Source: Gonocerus acuteangulatus (lineage: Eukaryota; Arthropoda; Insecta; Hemiptera; Coreidae). Taken from it: DNA of 64,000 bases. The number at the start of each line of letters is the position of its first letter. Position 1 is the first letter of the stretch. The stretch covers positions 152,543,840-152,607,839 of the forward strand of contig OX328123.1 of NCBI GenBank assembly GCA_946811695.1. The letters are read 5' to 3'. Below, piece after piece: positions 17,641-30,757 of the stretch. Below the pieces are notes generated by a model. It was given only the letters and a program-made list of their open reading frames with translations. It did no database searches and was not told the origin of the DNA. The translations under genes and the position numbers were made by a program.

Positions 17641-17679
17641 GTTGAGGAAAAAAAAAAATACAACAACCACTTAACCGTT

Positions 17680-18131
17680 AGCTAAACAGACAAATACACG
17701 TTGAATATAATAAAACTAAAAACTTTGAAGTTTTAAGCACTTATCTCTTCGATTGGCATCCCCCCACCGAACTTAACCGAAGATATTTTAGAAAATATAC
17801 TGAGATCCGGAAACTTTGTATCACCATTAATACAATTTTTTCCATATATTTCTTACCTGCAAACGATACCAAAGTTTAAATATCTTAGATTAGATGAATG
17901 TCAAATACCTGGTACAAGTTTCAAATACCTGGTTCATCGTTTCTGAATACCCAAACAGAAAATTAGTTTGGAATAGTATTTCTATCACTTTTTCTCGTAA
18001 ACGCATACAGAAATCGCTTTATAAATGGTTTCAATCGTTTTCCTACGTTAAGTACCTGCAAGCGTATAGACCCGAAAATGTAAGCGTTCCGATTTTTTCG
18101 CGCAAATTTTGTTCCAAAAACCATGTTCCAG
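17680..18131 (+). repeat. dispersed repeat R3, left half, interrupted
   Basis: Matches 59020-59535 and 24170-24670, including the TTTTAAGCACTTAT and GTAAGCGTT-CGATTTTTT segments. The match breaks at 18132 and resumes at 19949, where a pogo-like element is inserted. Confidence 0.7.
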
Positions 18132-18133
18132 TA

Positions 18134-19946
18134 GGGTAAATGACCCGATTGTTGACACTGCTCCTTAAGTTGACACTTCAAATTTAAATTTGAAAAATAA
18201 GATTTAGATTGAAGAGAATTCAATAAGTTTAGGTCCAATAGAAAGAACACTTGTTGGAGAATAATGTTGACTAACCCGTTCAACTATGTAACTCTGTTAA
18301 AAACATGTGCCGCCATTTTAGTATGAAAAATTCTCGAGTCAACTCCTCTTCCTCCTTTCCTAAGAATATTTCTTAAGATTTTTTTTTGGTAATGCATGCA
18401 TTAAATGTTGTTTTTTTTTTTGCGATGTCTAGGAACTCTATGATACTTAAATTTACGAGTGCAAATGGGTTGACATACATTAAATAAACAGATCTGGAGA
18501 TAATGTGTGTAATAGTGTCAACACTGGGAATACAATATGCAACCATGGCTCCTTTTCTTGACACTAGTGTCAACTATAGGAAAACGGGAGTCAGTGATGC
18601 ATAGAGAAAAATGTAGTTGAGATTTTCATTAGGAATCCATCTATCCAGATTTTATTAATTTCTTATGATTCGAACCTTAAGTTGACATTCTGTTCCTAAT
18701 GTTGACAGGCAACTTGTTATAATAGTTTCCTGCAAATTGAAATGGTCACAAAACTTCTTACTCTATTTATGGTACAATGTTTATAACTGGCGTTGCCTCC
18801 AAATGCTACTCACATCATCCAACCAATGGATGTATCAGTTTCCGAACGCTTAAAGAAGGTTGGAAGCTGAAAGTTCATGAATGGAGCGTTATCCATATGG
18901 AAATTCCTGTATTAAAAAAAAAAATCCAAATCCCTGAAAGAAGTTATAGAAGAAAGGTTCACAACCTCGGTAGTTAGCAACCATTTCCACAAAGTCTGAA
19001 AAAGAAAGTGAGAAACTCCATGACTAAGAAAGATGGTGACTCCACCAATCACCCTGAAGAAGGAAGGACGTCACTAACATGAGCTGTGTAGAATCAACAT
19101 GTGTAAGTAAACCATAATCAATGGCAGCTCGTCAGGTAGATAAAACCACAAATATAGAATATGAGAGGAATGCAGATCAAATTTTACACAAAAAGCTAAA
19201 GATGAGAGATTGTTCAAAAGTGACCCAGGGATGAAAGATGAAAATGGCTGTAATAAGCAAGTTATACACAAAGTGGACGTTATAAGAGTAGGTGATTATT
19301 GTATAGTTCTAGTTGAAGGAAAAACAGCACGGGAAATATGTTTGACAAGTGGTGAGGTGGATTTCCGCCAATGCAGTTGGCCCTTGTTGCTAGCAATAGG
19401 CTAAAAACTGTTTCCTTCGCTGATGGTAGGATTTTCCAATATCTACTAGCAAAATTACAAGTAAACTTAACAATCCTCTAGTATTTGGATATAATATATT
19501 AATTTCAAGAACCACTGACTCTAAATGGAAAAAATTGGAGGCCTACCTGTTTGTCTTCCTAGTTCTGAATTTTTGTTAAAAATAATTTTTATACCTAATT
19601 GTTTGTTTTTCAAAATGGATCTCTTTAAAATGCATTAAATTTTCCATTTTTCCTGCTATTTTCCATACAATTGTTTTTTTTTAATGGATAAAGTTGTAAT
19701 ATTTTCATTTTCCCTCACTGTCATCCTTAGGAACAGAAAAGTCAAACTTAGGCACCGACCTACTGCTGACGTGTCAACATTCGGACCAGAGTAAGGCAGC
19801 ATTTATCGATTTATTTTTCTTGAAATAATTATGAGCTGACGAACAATTTGATATATTTAAAATCTATTATCTACAAAAACTAAGGGAAAAATTATTTCAA
19901 ATAAAATAATCCTTCCTTAAAGTGTCAACTATTGGGTCACTTACCC
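18134..19946. mobile_element. pogo-like DNA transposon, degenerate, TA duplication
   Basis: Terminal repeats GGGTAAATGACCC...GTTGACACT and the matching right end GTGTCAACTATTGGGTCAC-TTACCC are flanked by TA at 18132-18133 and 19947-19948. Internal fragments resemble the C-terminal half of pogo/Tigger transposases: F-R-T-L-K-E-G-W near 18843 and V-G-D-Y-C-I-V-L-V-E-G near 19290. No long ORF remains, so it is inactive. It splits an R3 repeat, giving relative age. Confidence 0.75.
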
Positions 19947-19948
19947 TA

Positions 19949-20096
19949 AACAGATTCAGCTGGTTAATGAACTTGACCTTTGAAATGTGAAGAATGATTT
20001 TTGTACCATATTTCATCAAAATCGGACCATTTTTGAGCCGATGAGGAACTTCTCAATAATTCAACCCCCCCCCCCCCCCTAAAAGTACTTAAACCT
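19949..20096 (+). repeat. dispersed repeat R3, right piece
   Basis: AACTTGACCTTTGAAATG and TTTCATCAAAATCGGACCAT match 24684-24750 and 59548-59620. A C15 run follows at 20065-20080. Confidence 0.65.
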
Positions 20097-20189
20097 TTGA
20101 ATATTAAAAAAACCTTTCTTAGCGAGTGTTTATATTTTAAACGGATTGTCCGTGCAAAATTTGAAATTTTTGTGTCACGTGGTTTGGGA

Positions 20190-20545
20190 TATTATTTACC
20201 TCGGATGGACCATCATCAGGGAGTAAACTCTATGAGGGACAAAATCACAGTTTATTTCTACTATAAATTAACTGTGATTTTACTAGAAATTTTCTGGTAA
20301 TTCAAGGTCTGCCATCATAGTTGAAATTAACCTCTATTAAAAATAATACTATGGAATAGATAAAGTAAGTTAGCAGCTGTTCTGTTATCGTCCTAGCAAC
20401 GCATGCTGCCTAGGCGAGCATGCTCTAACCAACTAAAAATTTTCTATTGGGAGTTTCCATGCAAAATTTCAAATTTTTCTGTGGAGCGGTTTGGGCTGGG
20501 CGATGATAGGTCAGTGAGTGAGTGGTATTTGACAGATAGGTATAG
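20190..20545 (+). repeat. dispersed repeat R2
   Basis: Carries AATTCAAGGTCTGCCATCAT and GAGCGGTTTGGGCTGGGCG, ending in a GTGAGTGAGTGG tract. Other copies make up parts of the compound inverted structure at 54197-56430. From 20546 to 20970 I see no gene. Confidence 0.75.
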
Positions 20546-20973
20546 AGTAATTTTAATGTAGATTCTAAAAATGTTGTCGTTATTTACGATACATTGATCA
20601 TATATACCGAAAACACAGTTTTTCTTTAAAAAAGCTAGTAAGAAACTAGTAGCTAAGAGGTGTATGCGAATAGAAAGGGTTAAGAAATGAGGCGACATTA
20701 AGGCAAGCCTTGTGGATTATTAAAGCAGGATTGCGGACAATCTGGGAGATATAATGTCCTGGTTAGGACTCCTGCAATAACCGCACATTCTAGATGATGC
20801 ATCTTTTCTCCAGTGAATAGAATCATATTTAATTCAATTGTTTCACTTAATAAGGAATGATTCCTTACCGAAGAGATGCACTTCGTTTATTCCGAAGGGA
20901 ACCATCATTCATTAACTTACATGCTTACAAACAAAAGAAGGCTAAGGCGCAGTGAACTATAAAGCAGAGTAAA

Positions 20974-23540
20974 AAGAAATGTTTGGTAGATTACGTATCG
21001 AACATTACCAGACACACTTCCACATCTGAAATTTGGAATAAAATCAACCAAATTAATCATAAAAAATATCGTGCTCCAATTACGGGACTTGAACAAAACG
21101 ACAAAATCATAACCAACCAACTGACTATCACTAATATTCTAGTAAGGCACTTCAGTAAAATATCCAGTGACGATCACTATACTCAAATATTCTTAGATCA
21201 TAAGAGACGTACTGACCACACAACTATTTCTAGAGTTCCACAAGATCACCCTTTAAACGACATATTCACCTTAAAAGAACTGGAACAAGTCTTAGCCAAA
21301 GTAAGGCTAACTGCTCCTGGACCAGACCAAATTACCTATCGCATGATACAAAACCTACCCAAACATGGCCTATCAGTCCTTCTTGGCCTGTTTAATGATA
21401 TGTTCATGAGCGGTACCTATCCTTTATCTTGGAATGAAGCTATCGTTATTCCAGTACACAAACCTGGGAAAGATAAAAAAACACCCCTCTAGTTTTAGAC
21501 CAATTTAGTTAACAAGTTGCATCTGAAAAACCGTAGACAAAATGATTAATAACAGGCTGTTCTGGTTCCTCGAAAGTAGAAACTTACTGTCTCCCTTTCA
21601 GTGTGGCTTTAGAACAAAGCATTTTACAATGCATCACCTAGCAAAAGTGGAAAGTGACATTTTAAATGCATTCCTCCAGAAGAAGTCTGTACTGGCAGTA
21701 TCACTTGATCTAGAAAAGGCGTAAGATATGGTCTGGAGAAGACTAATTATCTCGCAACTTAAAAATTGGGGTGTAGAAGGGAACATTATTAATTTCCTGA
21801 TAAATTTTCTTTCCCAGAGAACATTCCGAGTTAGGGTTGGTGCAACTTTGTCAGATGCGTTTCCCCAGGAAAATGGAGTGCCTCAAGGAGGTGTACTCAG
21901 CACAACGCTATTCAACATTGCCGTAAACTCCATCATAAACAGTATCCCCAATGAAGTATCTTACTGTTTGTTCGCTGACGACTTGCTTATCTACAATACA
22001 TTTTCAGATATCACTACAGCCCAACGACTCACACAAAACACACTACATACCCTAGAAACGTGGTGTTCCAAAACAGGTTTTAAATTCTCTAGTGAGAAAA
22101 CTAAACAAATTATACTTACTAGGAAAAGGACCAACTTTGTATACAACCTTACACTGAACAATGTGACAGTCAATACCACTATCACACTGACCTTCCTGGG
22201 ACTTATTCTAGACAGACGGCTTACATGGAAAAATGCAAGAAATCCTTGAATCTACGGAGAATCCTTGCCAACTCAAAGTGGGGAGCTGACAGGTGTTTAA
22301 TGCTTACTTTCTATCGATCTTTTACCAGGTCCTTAATAGATTAAGGTTGTATTGCTTATTCATCTGCCAGTAAAAAATCACTCAAACTCCTTGACTCTAT
22401 TCATCATACAGGCCTGAGAATCGCAACAGGAGCTTTTAGATCGAGCCCCACCGATAGCCTATATGTTGAAGCCGGAGAACTTCCTTTGGAGTATAGACGG
22501 AAGATTTTAAACTTAAAATTTATTTTAAAGTCCAAGGAATTAAAAAGACCTTGCTAGATACATTTTAAAATAACCAATTTCATAATGAAAATTTACCAAA
22601 AAATCCACGAATAAAACCGTTATTAATAAGACATCTATTAGACGCAAACAGCTCAACATGTTTATATCTTTACATACCAACGCAGTCCTTTCACAACCCC
22701 CATGGAGAGTTAAAAACTTCAAATTAGCCACACGCTAACACAATACAAAAAGAAGGAACCCATTTCTTCTACGTTATACCAAAATGTTTTTAAATCTTTG
22801 AAAACAAGACATCCTGAAGCACTATTTATCTTTACCGATGGTTCCAAAAGTCATTCAGGAACAGGCACTGCAGCTACAGTTGGTACATGACCTACCAAAT
22901 AAAACTACACGACGACTCTAGTATATACACTGCCGAACTGACAGCCATACTTACAGCTCTTTCCAACTTACAACACACTACGAGACGAGAAATAATTCTT
23001 TGCTCTGACTCGCTAAGTTCATTGCTCTCCTTGGCAAATATCTATAGTACACACCCACTAATAACACAAATACTTACACAATTACTAAACCTACAAAATA
23101 AAAACATATCAATGACTTGGCTACCCGGACATACAGGAATCCCAGAAAGCAACGAGATTGACAAACAAGCAAAATTAGCAACTAAAAGGAGATCACTCGA
23201 TATTTTCAAACTGACTTCTGAGGATTTGTGTTCGACAGTTCAAAGAACGGTACTAACTTACTGTCAAAGATGCTTGAAATAAAGCCAACTGTAGAACCTT
23301 GGTCTAAACATAAATGGCCCCTAACAAGGAGAGACCAAGTTATATTGACCAGACTACGCATTGGACACTCATTCCTCACTCACTCGTACTTAATGAATAG
23401 AAAAGATAGACCTATTTGCCAATACTGTAACAGGATTCTTACTATAAAACATATACTTACAGTATGCAGACAGAGAAATCTACTAAAGATAGCTTATGAC
23501 ATTCAAGAACTGCTAACGGAAAAAAGCTCATATATATAAA
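20974..23540 (+). pseudogene. 5'-truncated LINE with reverse transcriptase and RNase H, broken
   Basis: Reading frames at 20983-21492, 21542-21724, 21728-22249, about 22780-23282 and 23228-23539 join across stops and frameshifts. They give the pre-RT linker, RT (A-P-G-P-D-Q-I-T-Y; V-P-Q-G-G-V-L-S; F-A-D-D-L-L-I-Y near 21970) and RNase H (F-T-D-G-S-K near 22835; A-E-L-T-A-I-L; C-S-D-S-L-S; W-L-P-G-H-T-G). A C-terminal cysteine region follows (C-Q-Y-C-N near 23420). The layout fits an I/Jockey/R1-type non-LTR retrotransposon with RNase H. At least five lesions make it inactive. The endonuclease and ORF1 are not present. Confidence 0.9.
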
Positions 23541-24774
23541 AAAGTCCGACTCGCAGGAACTGCATCACCTTAGCGCGGTTCCTTTCTTATCCCTAGTCTA
23601 ATGTGGAAAGATTAAAATATTTATTTATTGATAAGGCTTCGCAACTTTGGCGAATCTCCTTAAGATTAAAATAGAAGCAGTTATTATTTTGGTTCCACCA
23701 GTCTTGAAAGGTCTTGATTTACGATCTTACCTGGAAGGGTCAACACTTGAAAGGGTCCCGCTAGTTACAAGGTCTTGGAATCTAGGAAATCTATATTTCT
23801 AACAATAAATTGTTTTGTTATTTTACTTACCTAGTTTTATTGTAAAATACATTATCCAACTATAAGCAATTAAGAAATAACAAGGAATAAAAACAGACAA
23901 AAAAAACGTTCATTTAGACCATTTAGTAAGCTTTCGAATGGTAACCTTTCGCTTCCCAAGATTTTCAACCGTTTTCGAGATATTAAGAAATTATACGAAG
24001 TTCCCAAAACTTTTCATTATTTCTAGCAATTATTTTTTTTTATTTTTTATTTTTATTATTTTTTTTATCCTGTTTTACAAACAAATACATTTTCCTAACA
24101 TAATAAATTACAAAAATAAAAAGCAATAAAAAACCAAGGGAAAGAGACAAAAATTACAAAAAGAACGACAAAAACCCGTTCATAAGAACAAAACAGACAT
24201 AACCTAATCAAAAATAGTTTTAGAATCATTTTTGTAGAGAATTTAGTAAGCTTTCAAATAGTTTCTATCCATTTACCACGATTTCCCAACCGTGTTCGAG
24301 ATATTAATGAAAGTATACGAAGTTCCCAAAACTTTTCATGTCTGTTCATAAAATATTTTATTCTAACCCTTCCTTAACTCCAAACGTAACATAACTTTCA
24401 ACATATTAGTTTTAATGAAAGTAGAACATGCAGATAATGTTTCAACTGAATCCCGTGATTCTAAGTACCCAAACCAAAAACGGTATTCAAATATTATTTT
24501 TCCAATTTTCTCGAAAACGGTTAAAGCTATCGCCTTGAAAATGGTTTCATTCGTTTTCCTAGCCCAAGAAGCCTATAAAAAGAGTACTTACAAGCTTATA
24601 AACTCAAAAACGTAAGCGTTACGATTTTTTCTGCGCGAATTTCGCCCCATCCACCATCTTCCAGTGGGCGGATTTTGCTGTTTAACGAACTTGACCTTTC
24701 AAATTGGACGACGGATTTTTGTACCAAATTTCATCAAAATCGGACCATCAGGGAAGCCAGAAATGAGCGAACAG

Positions 24775-24833
<59 letters not shown>

Positions 24834-24993
24834 TATACATATATATATATATACAAATTTGAACCACCGTTATTTCCGGTCTCTAGGGGTTCTGAAACGC
24901 GAAATTTTCTTGTCGGCACGTCCGGATTGTTTCATTGTATCAACCTTATAAGCGGGGTTCCTCCCTATGGGGGAGGGAGGAACCGCGCTAAAA
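23541..24993 (+). repeat. dispersed repeat R3, longest copy
   Basis: Starts near GTCCGACTCGCAGGAACTGC and ends at GGAGGAACCGCGCTAAAA. A related block spans 58275-59855. It includes an (AT)n tract at 24779-24854. Short ORFs here are not supported as genes. Inner ends TTAGCGCGGTTCC and GGAACCGCGCTAA are inverted with respect to each other, suggesting a non-autonomous DNA element. Confidence 0.65.
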
Positions 24994-25084
24994 CCATATT
25001 ACAACATTTTCATAACATAAACATACACCATCAAATTTAACAAGTATACTGTTATAAAAAAAGAGAAGAAAGGGGGAAAAATAA

Positions 25085-25123
<39 letters not shown>

Positions 25124-25620
25124 CTCACCTAATGATTAGAATTTTATTCAACACAAAAATAATTACTACGAAATTCTAATCATTAGGTGAGTTCTATTGC
25201 TTTAAATTTATTATTATAATGCCTTTATAAAGTAATTGAATTTGATTTTTTCTTCAAACGTTCTTAAATCCAAAACTAGGTGGAGGAAAAATAGTTTAGG
25301 AAATGTTTATTAAGTTTTACTGAAGTGTAGATCACGTTGATAATAAACTTTTCTGAAAACTTCAAAAACAAAAGTGTGTTTTGCTCCATTCCTATTAACA
25401 TTTTAGGCATTCAAAGGTACTTTTTGGAAAGTAAATGTAATCCTCTACAACGTTTATATCAACTACTTTTTTCATTACGGGCATACTTTCTACATTATTG
25501 GCAGAAAAGTGACGAAAAACAAAGGTTTTATCGGTTTTTGGCAATTTGTTACTCATTGGTGCGCTTTAGCGAAAAAATTACCAATATAAAATCGACATAA
25601 AATTCAATTCTCTACAATAA
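24994..25620. other. intergenic, (AT)n and a hairpin
   Basis: Holds an (AT)n tract at about 25083-25123, directly followed by a 20-bp inverted repeat (CTCACCTAATGATTAGAATT at 25124 pairing with 25172-25191). No gene seen. Confidence 0.6.
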
Positions 25621-28600
25621 TCCGTCATAAAAATAACCCCTTTCCGTTGGAGATTCCAGAGTTAGGGTCTCTGGAGAAGAACTGGAGAAAGTTGAGGGGT
25701 CTTGCATTAGGTCCAATAAATGTAAATTCGACCACGTTAAGACCCACCAAGTTTCGTTTTGAAATTTCAAAAATTGTGGGAAAAAAGGGGGGCGTCAATC
25801 GAGTTTTGAACACCCTGTATATTATTATTATTACTATTATTTTTATTTATTCAGTTTTTTTGTTGTTTTTTTTTATTTCACTAATATTATTTTTTATTCA
25901 TCTATAAATTTATTATATTATTATTATTTTTTATTTTTTTATTTTTTTCTTGTCTTCTTATTTTTTCACCTTTTATGGTACTAATACATTTTCCCCTCTC
26001 AAGAGTTACTGCCTTTCTCGTTTTACCGATTCTTACGTTGTTTAGTAATTTTGTTCATTATCAAATCTTGAATATACCTTACTCTCAGTATCAACAACTG
26101 TGCTATACAACTTCTTATTTTACACCTTCTTTCACGAAGTAATTGTAAACAGACCTTATTTGTAACTACATGAACCTTGTTCCAATGTATTTTATGTGTT
26201 ATTATTAAGAATTTACAATGTATTTTTTTTTCTTTTTAATTACAACTAGAAATGTATCTGTATAATTGTTTCGAGCACATCACCTTAGTTGCGGGTGCTC
26301 ATAAATAAATGAATTAAAAAAAAAAAAAAATCACTTAATAAGACTCGTGTGCCCCACTAGTATCTAATGAACAAAATTGACAATCATGCTTTCAGGAGTA
26401 GCAACTCAAGAATCAATCAGGCAAATACCGATTGCCTGCCAAGAAATTGTTTAAATTAATCTAGTTAAGTCATCGAAAGAGTAAGTTTCGATGCTATGAA
26501 GGGTTATTTGTATTTTGGTTACTTTTGGAGATAAGGAAATATTGTACAATAAAATATATTGCCCATACATGTATACATATATATACATATATTGATGCGG
26601 AAAGTTTTGTGATTTCCGTATTTTTTCTTCAATACCTCGAAATTTTTTAGTCCTCGTTCTTTAAGCGTTTTTAATTGTTCATTATAAGCTGCTTCTTTGG
26701 CTTTTCTATTAATGTCACAATGTCTATGTGACACCGGACAGTGTATGTGTGTGTGATGTCACTGTGTCAGTGTGTGTGTATGTTGCAGTGTCTTTGGCCG
26801 ACCACTTGTTGGTGTCAACCGAATTAACTGTTCTTCACAAAAAGAAGTAGGAAATACAGTAAAGAATAACACTGAATAAAAACAACCTGATAAGTCTTAA
26901 TTCACCACTAAGACTTACCAACAAGTCTTAATGTGAGCTACTAGGGGCTCACATTGGCTGGCTCGTGCGAGGAGATCACGTGACCGTCCGCGGATGGTAG
27001 GCAGTGCTAAAAAGTTAAACATATTAAACTTTCACCAGCCTTAATCACCAGCCCGCTGACGTTTACTAGTCGCTGGTTCTAGGTCAGACTAAGCTTCTAG
27101 CTGTCAATATCACCAGCGGGTGGTTAGGAACTATGCAGCCTTGTCGGCGGCTTAACCATGGAACACTAACCTACGTCATATCGACGCACATGACTGTAAT
27201 CAATTGTCATTTTCTTCCGTTAAATGGGGGTAGAGCCGGGCTCCCCCCACCTATTCCTGAAGCAATTTCTCCTCCCCCCATCCAGCATGATTTCACCTCT
27301 CAGCGATTGATTAGATAGGTGTGACCTTCTCAAAACTATGTTTTTCAAATCGGGCGATACTCTGGCGTCTTCAGTTCTTGTCCGACCAACTTCAAATTTT
27401 AAATGCAGCTTCCTAATGATATGTGCCAGTAAAGTACGTAGTTCGATTCATTGAATTATCACGATTTTATGTCCGATGTTCGACGGATTTTTTAATAGAA
27501 AATGAATAATCGTTTACCATTTTTGAAAAAAAAATAATATTTCTAAAAAACCCTTTACAAGATTCTTCATTTGAAATAATTTTAGTATTTCGTTCTAGAT
27601 TAAATCTTGCCGCCTGCAGACTATCTCCCGTGATAGATGAGGGTTTCCGTTCGTCAGACACGTTCGTCATTTTTTTTTCGAAGAATTGAAAATATTTTTT
27701 TTTTACACTTTAAAACCCCAGATACAACGTTTGATATAAAAAATTGAAAAATATTGACTTATTTGATATTTTTAAATTCAAGAAAATGACTTTGATTTAG
27801 GTTGCACAAGGTAGTATTACGCCTTGATAGAGCACGTTGAGAAGGAGGGGAAGTCATTTCTGCTTAGGACACTGCCAGGTGACTTGAACGGAAGATCTAA
27901 ACCCATTAACACTTTCTCTACCTTGGACTGCTCCAGCAGTCGAGAGCGGCCGGGACCTGTGTACCGTGGACTTGTGTAGAAGTCGAAGGAAGACGGGAAC
28001 CCACGTACCGTGGACTTGTACAGCAGTCGAGAGCTCAGCGTATCTCTCGCATTCTTTATCTTCTCAATTCTCTACTCTAGAGCAATGTAGCGTTACCATA
28101 TTGTACTATTAGTATTCCTGCCTATTACTAGATGGCATTTGAATGAAGTTTTTGAACGTTTTTAGTCTAATAGAACTCGTTGCCTTTTACGCCCATTTAC
28201 CCGGTCACCCCCCGTCAAATTACCGTTTGTTTTTATATCTCTGTACATTCCTAACTGCATTTATTTGCAAAATCAGTTCACTTTTAGTCCTGAAGTGTTA
28301 AGATCTTATATTCGTGTTTTGTTAAATTTAGAAAAACTGTTTTTTGTTTTTTTGGGTGTCCTCCATTTGTAAATAAATATTTAAAATTTAATTAAAAAGT
28401 TTAATATGTTATATATTTAATTAAATAATTCATTAAATTAACTGTAAATATTTATAATTATGCTATTGTTTTTGTAATTAAATTTTATACATAAAAATTT
28501 TTTTTTAACTCCGCCGGTGTACAAAGTCACGGATCGAAAAGGAAGCTGGAAAATTTATTTGCCGTTGTTATTAAATATATAATTCCCTTGCTTATTATTC

Positions 28601-28692
28601 ATAAAAAAATGGCAAATGGTAACTGAGAGAAACATTATTTTTTTACACATATATAATATAGCTTTATTATTATTATTTATTGGTGATGATGT
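25621..28692. other. no recognisable gene
   Basis: 25621-25822 ends in GAACACCCTGTATA, a common repeat terminus. 25823-26330 is T-rich and ends in AATAAATGAATT plus an A14 run, like a LINE 3' tail. A 71-codon minus-strand ORF at 26519-26734 is Lys/Glu-rich, but I cannot support it as a gene. 26900-28050 is more GC-rich without a long ORF. CGTGGACTTGT-AG and CAGTCGAGAGC recur at 27935-28035. Confidence 0.4.
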
Positions 28693-28966
28693 GAAATTAC
28701 AAAATGTATATCTGAGCAAGGGAGATGGAGTCCTAAAATAATAATAGGGCGTTTTAGACATATTTTCGAATTCTATTCATAACTGTTATTACCCTTAATT
28801 AATTTATATCCATTACTTAATAAATTAATTGATGGTATTACCATTAATTAATGATAATACCATCATAATATTTGAGTTATGAATAGAATTCGAAAATATG
28901 GCTAAAACGCCCTATTATTATTTTAGGACTCCATCTCCCTTGCTCAGATATACATTTTGTAATTTC
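28693..28966. repeat. foldback element, about 274 bp
   Basis: The arm from GAAATTACAAAATGTATATC to about 28790 is repeated in reverse from about 28875 to 28966. The centre is AT-rich. It looks like a MITE or foldback. The apparent ORF on the minus strand is part of the arm. Confidence 0.75.
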
Positions 28967-29160
28967 AAATATGTTATGCAATGTTATATGATTCATAACC
29001 ATTTTAAGTGAATTTTAACCATTTAAGTGCATCATAACCATTAAGTGCATTTTATTATACATTCATAACTTATGAATGTATAATAAAAAGCATTATAGTA
29101 TATTCAGTTTATACTAACAATGTGAAAATAGTAATTAGTGACACAATCAACAATGCAAAT

Positions 29161-29203
29161 CAATATATAATAATAGGCTTGGGGTGCCTATTATTATATA
29201 TTG
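29161..29203. repeat. 18-bp perfect inverted repeat
   Basis: CAATATATAATAATAGGC pairs with 29186-29203 around a 7-nt spacer. A second palindrome centred on CATAAC-TTATG lies near 29068. 29204-29814 holds nothing I recognise. Confidence 0.7.
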
Positions 29204-29814
29204 TCCCTATATCCCATGTATTATGAGCACCCTTGTCCCTGGGTTAGCCATCAGACGACTACATTGGTGGGCCAAATTCCACTTTTTCCAAGAATAAAAT
29301 TAAAATATTCTATATCGACAGAATTATTTAAAACCTATTGCAATGTAAACATAAGTATTTCTGTATTATGCTCTCAAAAATGGAGACTTCTATATTTACA
29401 TTAAACTGAGGTAAGGATATTCACATGCTCATAAATGGTTTAACTCAGACTCTAGTTTACGATATTTTGACTTGGTGACTAAACTCTTCTTTTATTTATT
29501 CTTTGATCATTTTGTCAATGTAATTTTTGACATTTTGTTAAATGTACTTTAGTACTTTAAATGACATGTTTTAAAATATCTACTCGAAATGTTTCATATT
29601 TAAATAATGAGTTTTCAAAACTGAAAAAAAAACAACATAAAACGTTAAGTAGATAATTGCAGGTATTATTGCCACTTAACAATGGTTTCAAAAGTAATTT
29701 TCTAGTTCTCCTGAGAGAATCAGGTGGGTGAATACGCTTGACTGATCTCTAGAGATCTAATTTCAACATTTCGCATTTTGTGATGTATGCAGCGTTATTT
29801 GTGGAGTTCTTGAT

Positions 29815-29963
29815 TTCGTAGAAGGTAGAAAAATAATGTCTCTCCACTGTTTTTCAAAGTATTTATTAGCAAAAGCTTTTCGAGAACCATGTTCTCGAAA
29901 AGCTTTTGCTAATAAATACTTTGAAAAACAGTGGAGAGACATTATTTTTCTACCTTCTACGAA
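29815..29963. repeat. 149-bp near-perfect palindrome with no spacer
   Basis: Two arms of about 73 bp meet at GAGAACCATGTTCTC (centre 29889). The arm is open in frame on both strands, giving mirror-image ORFs. The flanks differ, so only this segment was inverted and duplicated. Confidence 0.85.
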
Positions 29964-30299
29964 TTTGGCATTTTGTTCAACGCTAATAGATGAAGACATC
30001 TTGTGCGAAAAATTAATATATTTTGCAAAGACAGTTCAGCAAAAATGGAAATCGTGTTATCGCAATGTAGGTGAACACGTTTCAAATGAGAAATAGGGCT
30101 TGGTTGAACCACGATTCCCCATTACCAGTTTCACCATCTGGACGTCCTCTGAAACAATTTGAAGATGGTGGGAACCGATCTAAATAGCTGACCCATCCAT
30201 CCACCTACCAACTAGACTCAGATTCTTGAGAAGACGAGAATAAAGAAGTGGGCACAATTTTTTTTGGGGGGAGGGGGGGCAATTGGGCGCTATTAACGC

Positions 30300-30418
30300 C
30301 GGGCTATCTATAGGTTGCCGTCCTTTTATGACCCAACAATGTACTGACGACGCCCGACGTTGCTTAACTTCCGTGATTAAAGGGAACCGGTTCATTCAAA
30401 GTGGCTATGTCCGTTGGC
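30300..30418 (-). pseudogene. 5S rRNA-derived sequence (pseudogene or SINE3 head)
   Basis: On the minus strand from 30418, GCCAACGGACATAGCCAC and AAGTTAAGCAACGTCGGGCG (the conserved internal A-box region) follow the 5S rRNA order, with a decayed C box (GTACATTGTTGGGTCA) and a diverged 3' end. It is too diverged for a functional 5S gene. A retroposed 5S-type SINE is possible. Confidence 0.8.
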
Positions 30419-30447
30419 TAATTAAGGTCTTATACAAAAGTGTATAT

Positions 30448-30450
30448 ATA

Positions 30451-30508
<58 letters not shown>

Positions 30509-30530
30509 TATATATATATATATATATATG
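30448..30530. repeat. (AT)n microsatellite
   Basis: About 80 bp of AT with a few breaks. Confidence 0.95.
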
Positions 30531-30706
30531 CATATATCAAAGATGTATTTTAAAAAAAAATCTGCAAATTTAATAATAAAAATAATTAATAAGCTATATT
30601 ATTTGATTAATATTGTAATTAAATAGTAAAGTATTATTCAAGCTTCTAGAAAATTGGTAAGTCTAAGGCCAAAAAAAAAGTACAGCAGCATTAATGAATA
30701 GTAAAA

Positions 30707-30757
30707 AATTCGTTATTTCCTGTCTAATAATAATTATTAGACAGGAAATAACGAATT
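30707..30757. repeat. 51-bp perfect palindrome
   Basis: AATTCGTTATTTCCTGTCTA opens an arm of 25 bases that is repeated in reverse around one central base. It may be the remains of a foldback. 30760-31856 holds no recognisable gene. Confidence 0.85.

Noticed and set aside
26519..26734. Lys/Glu-rich minus-strand ORF as a host exon
   Set aside because: There is no recognisable domain, no supporting neighbouring exon and no clear splice context. It was left unassigned.
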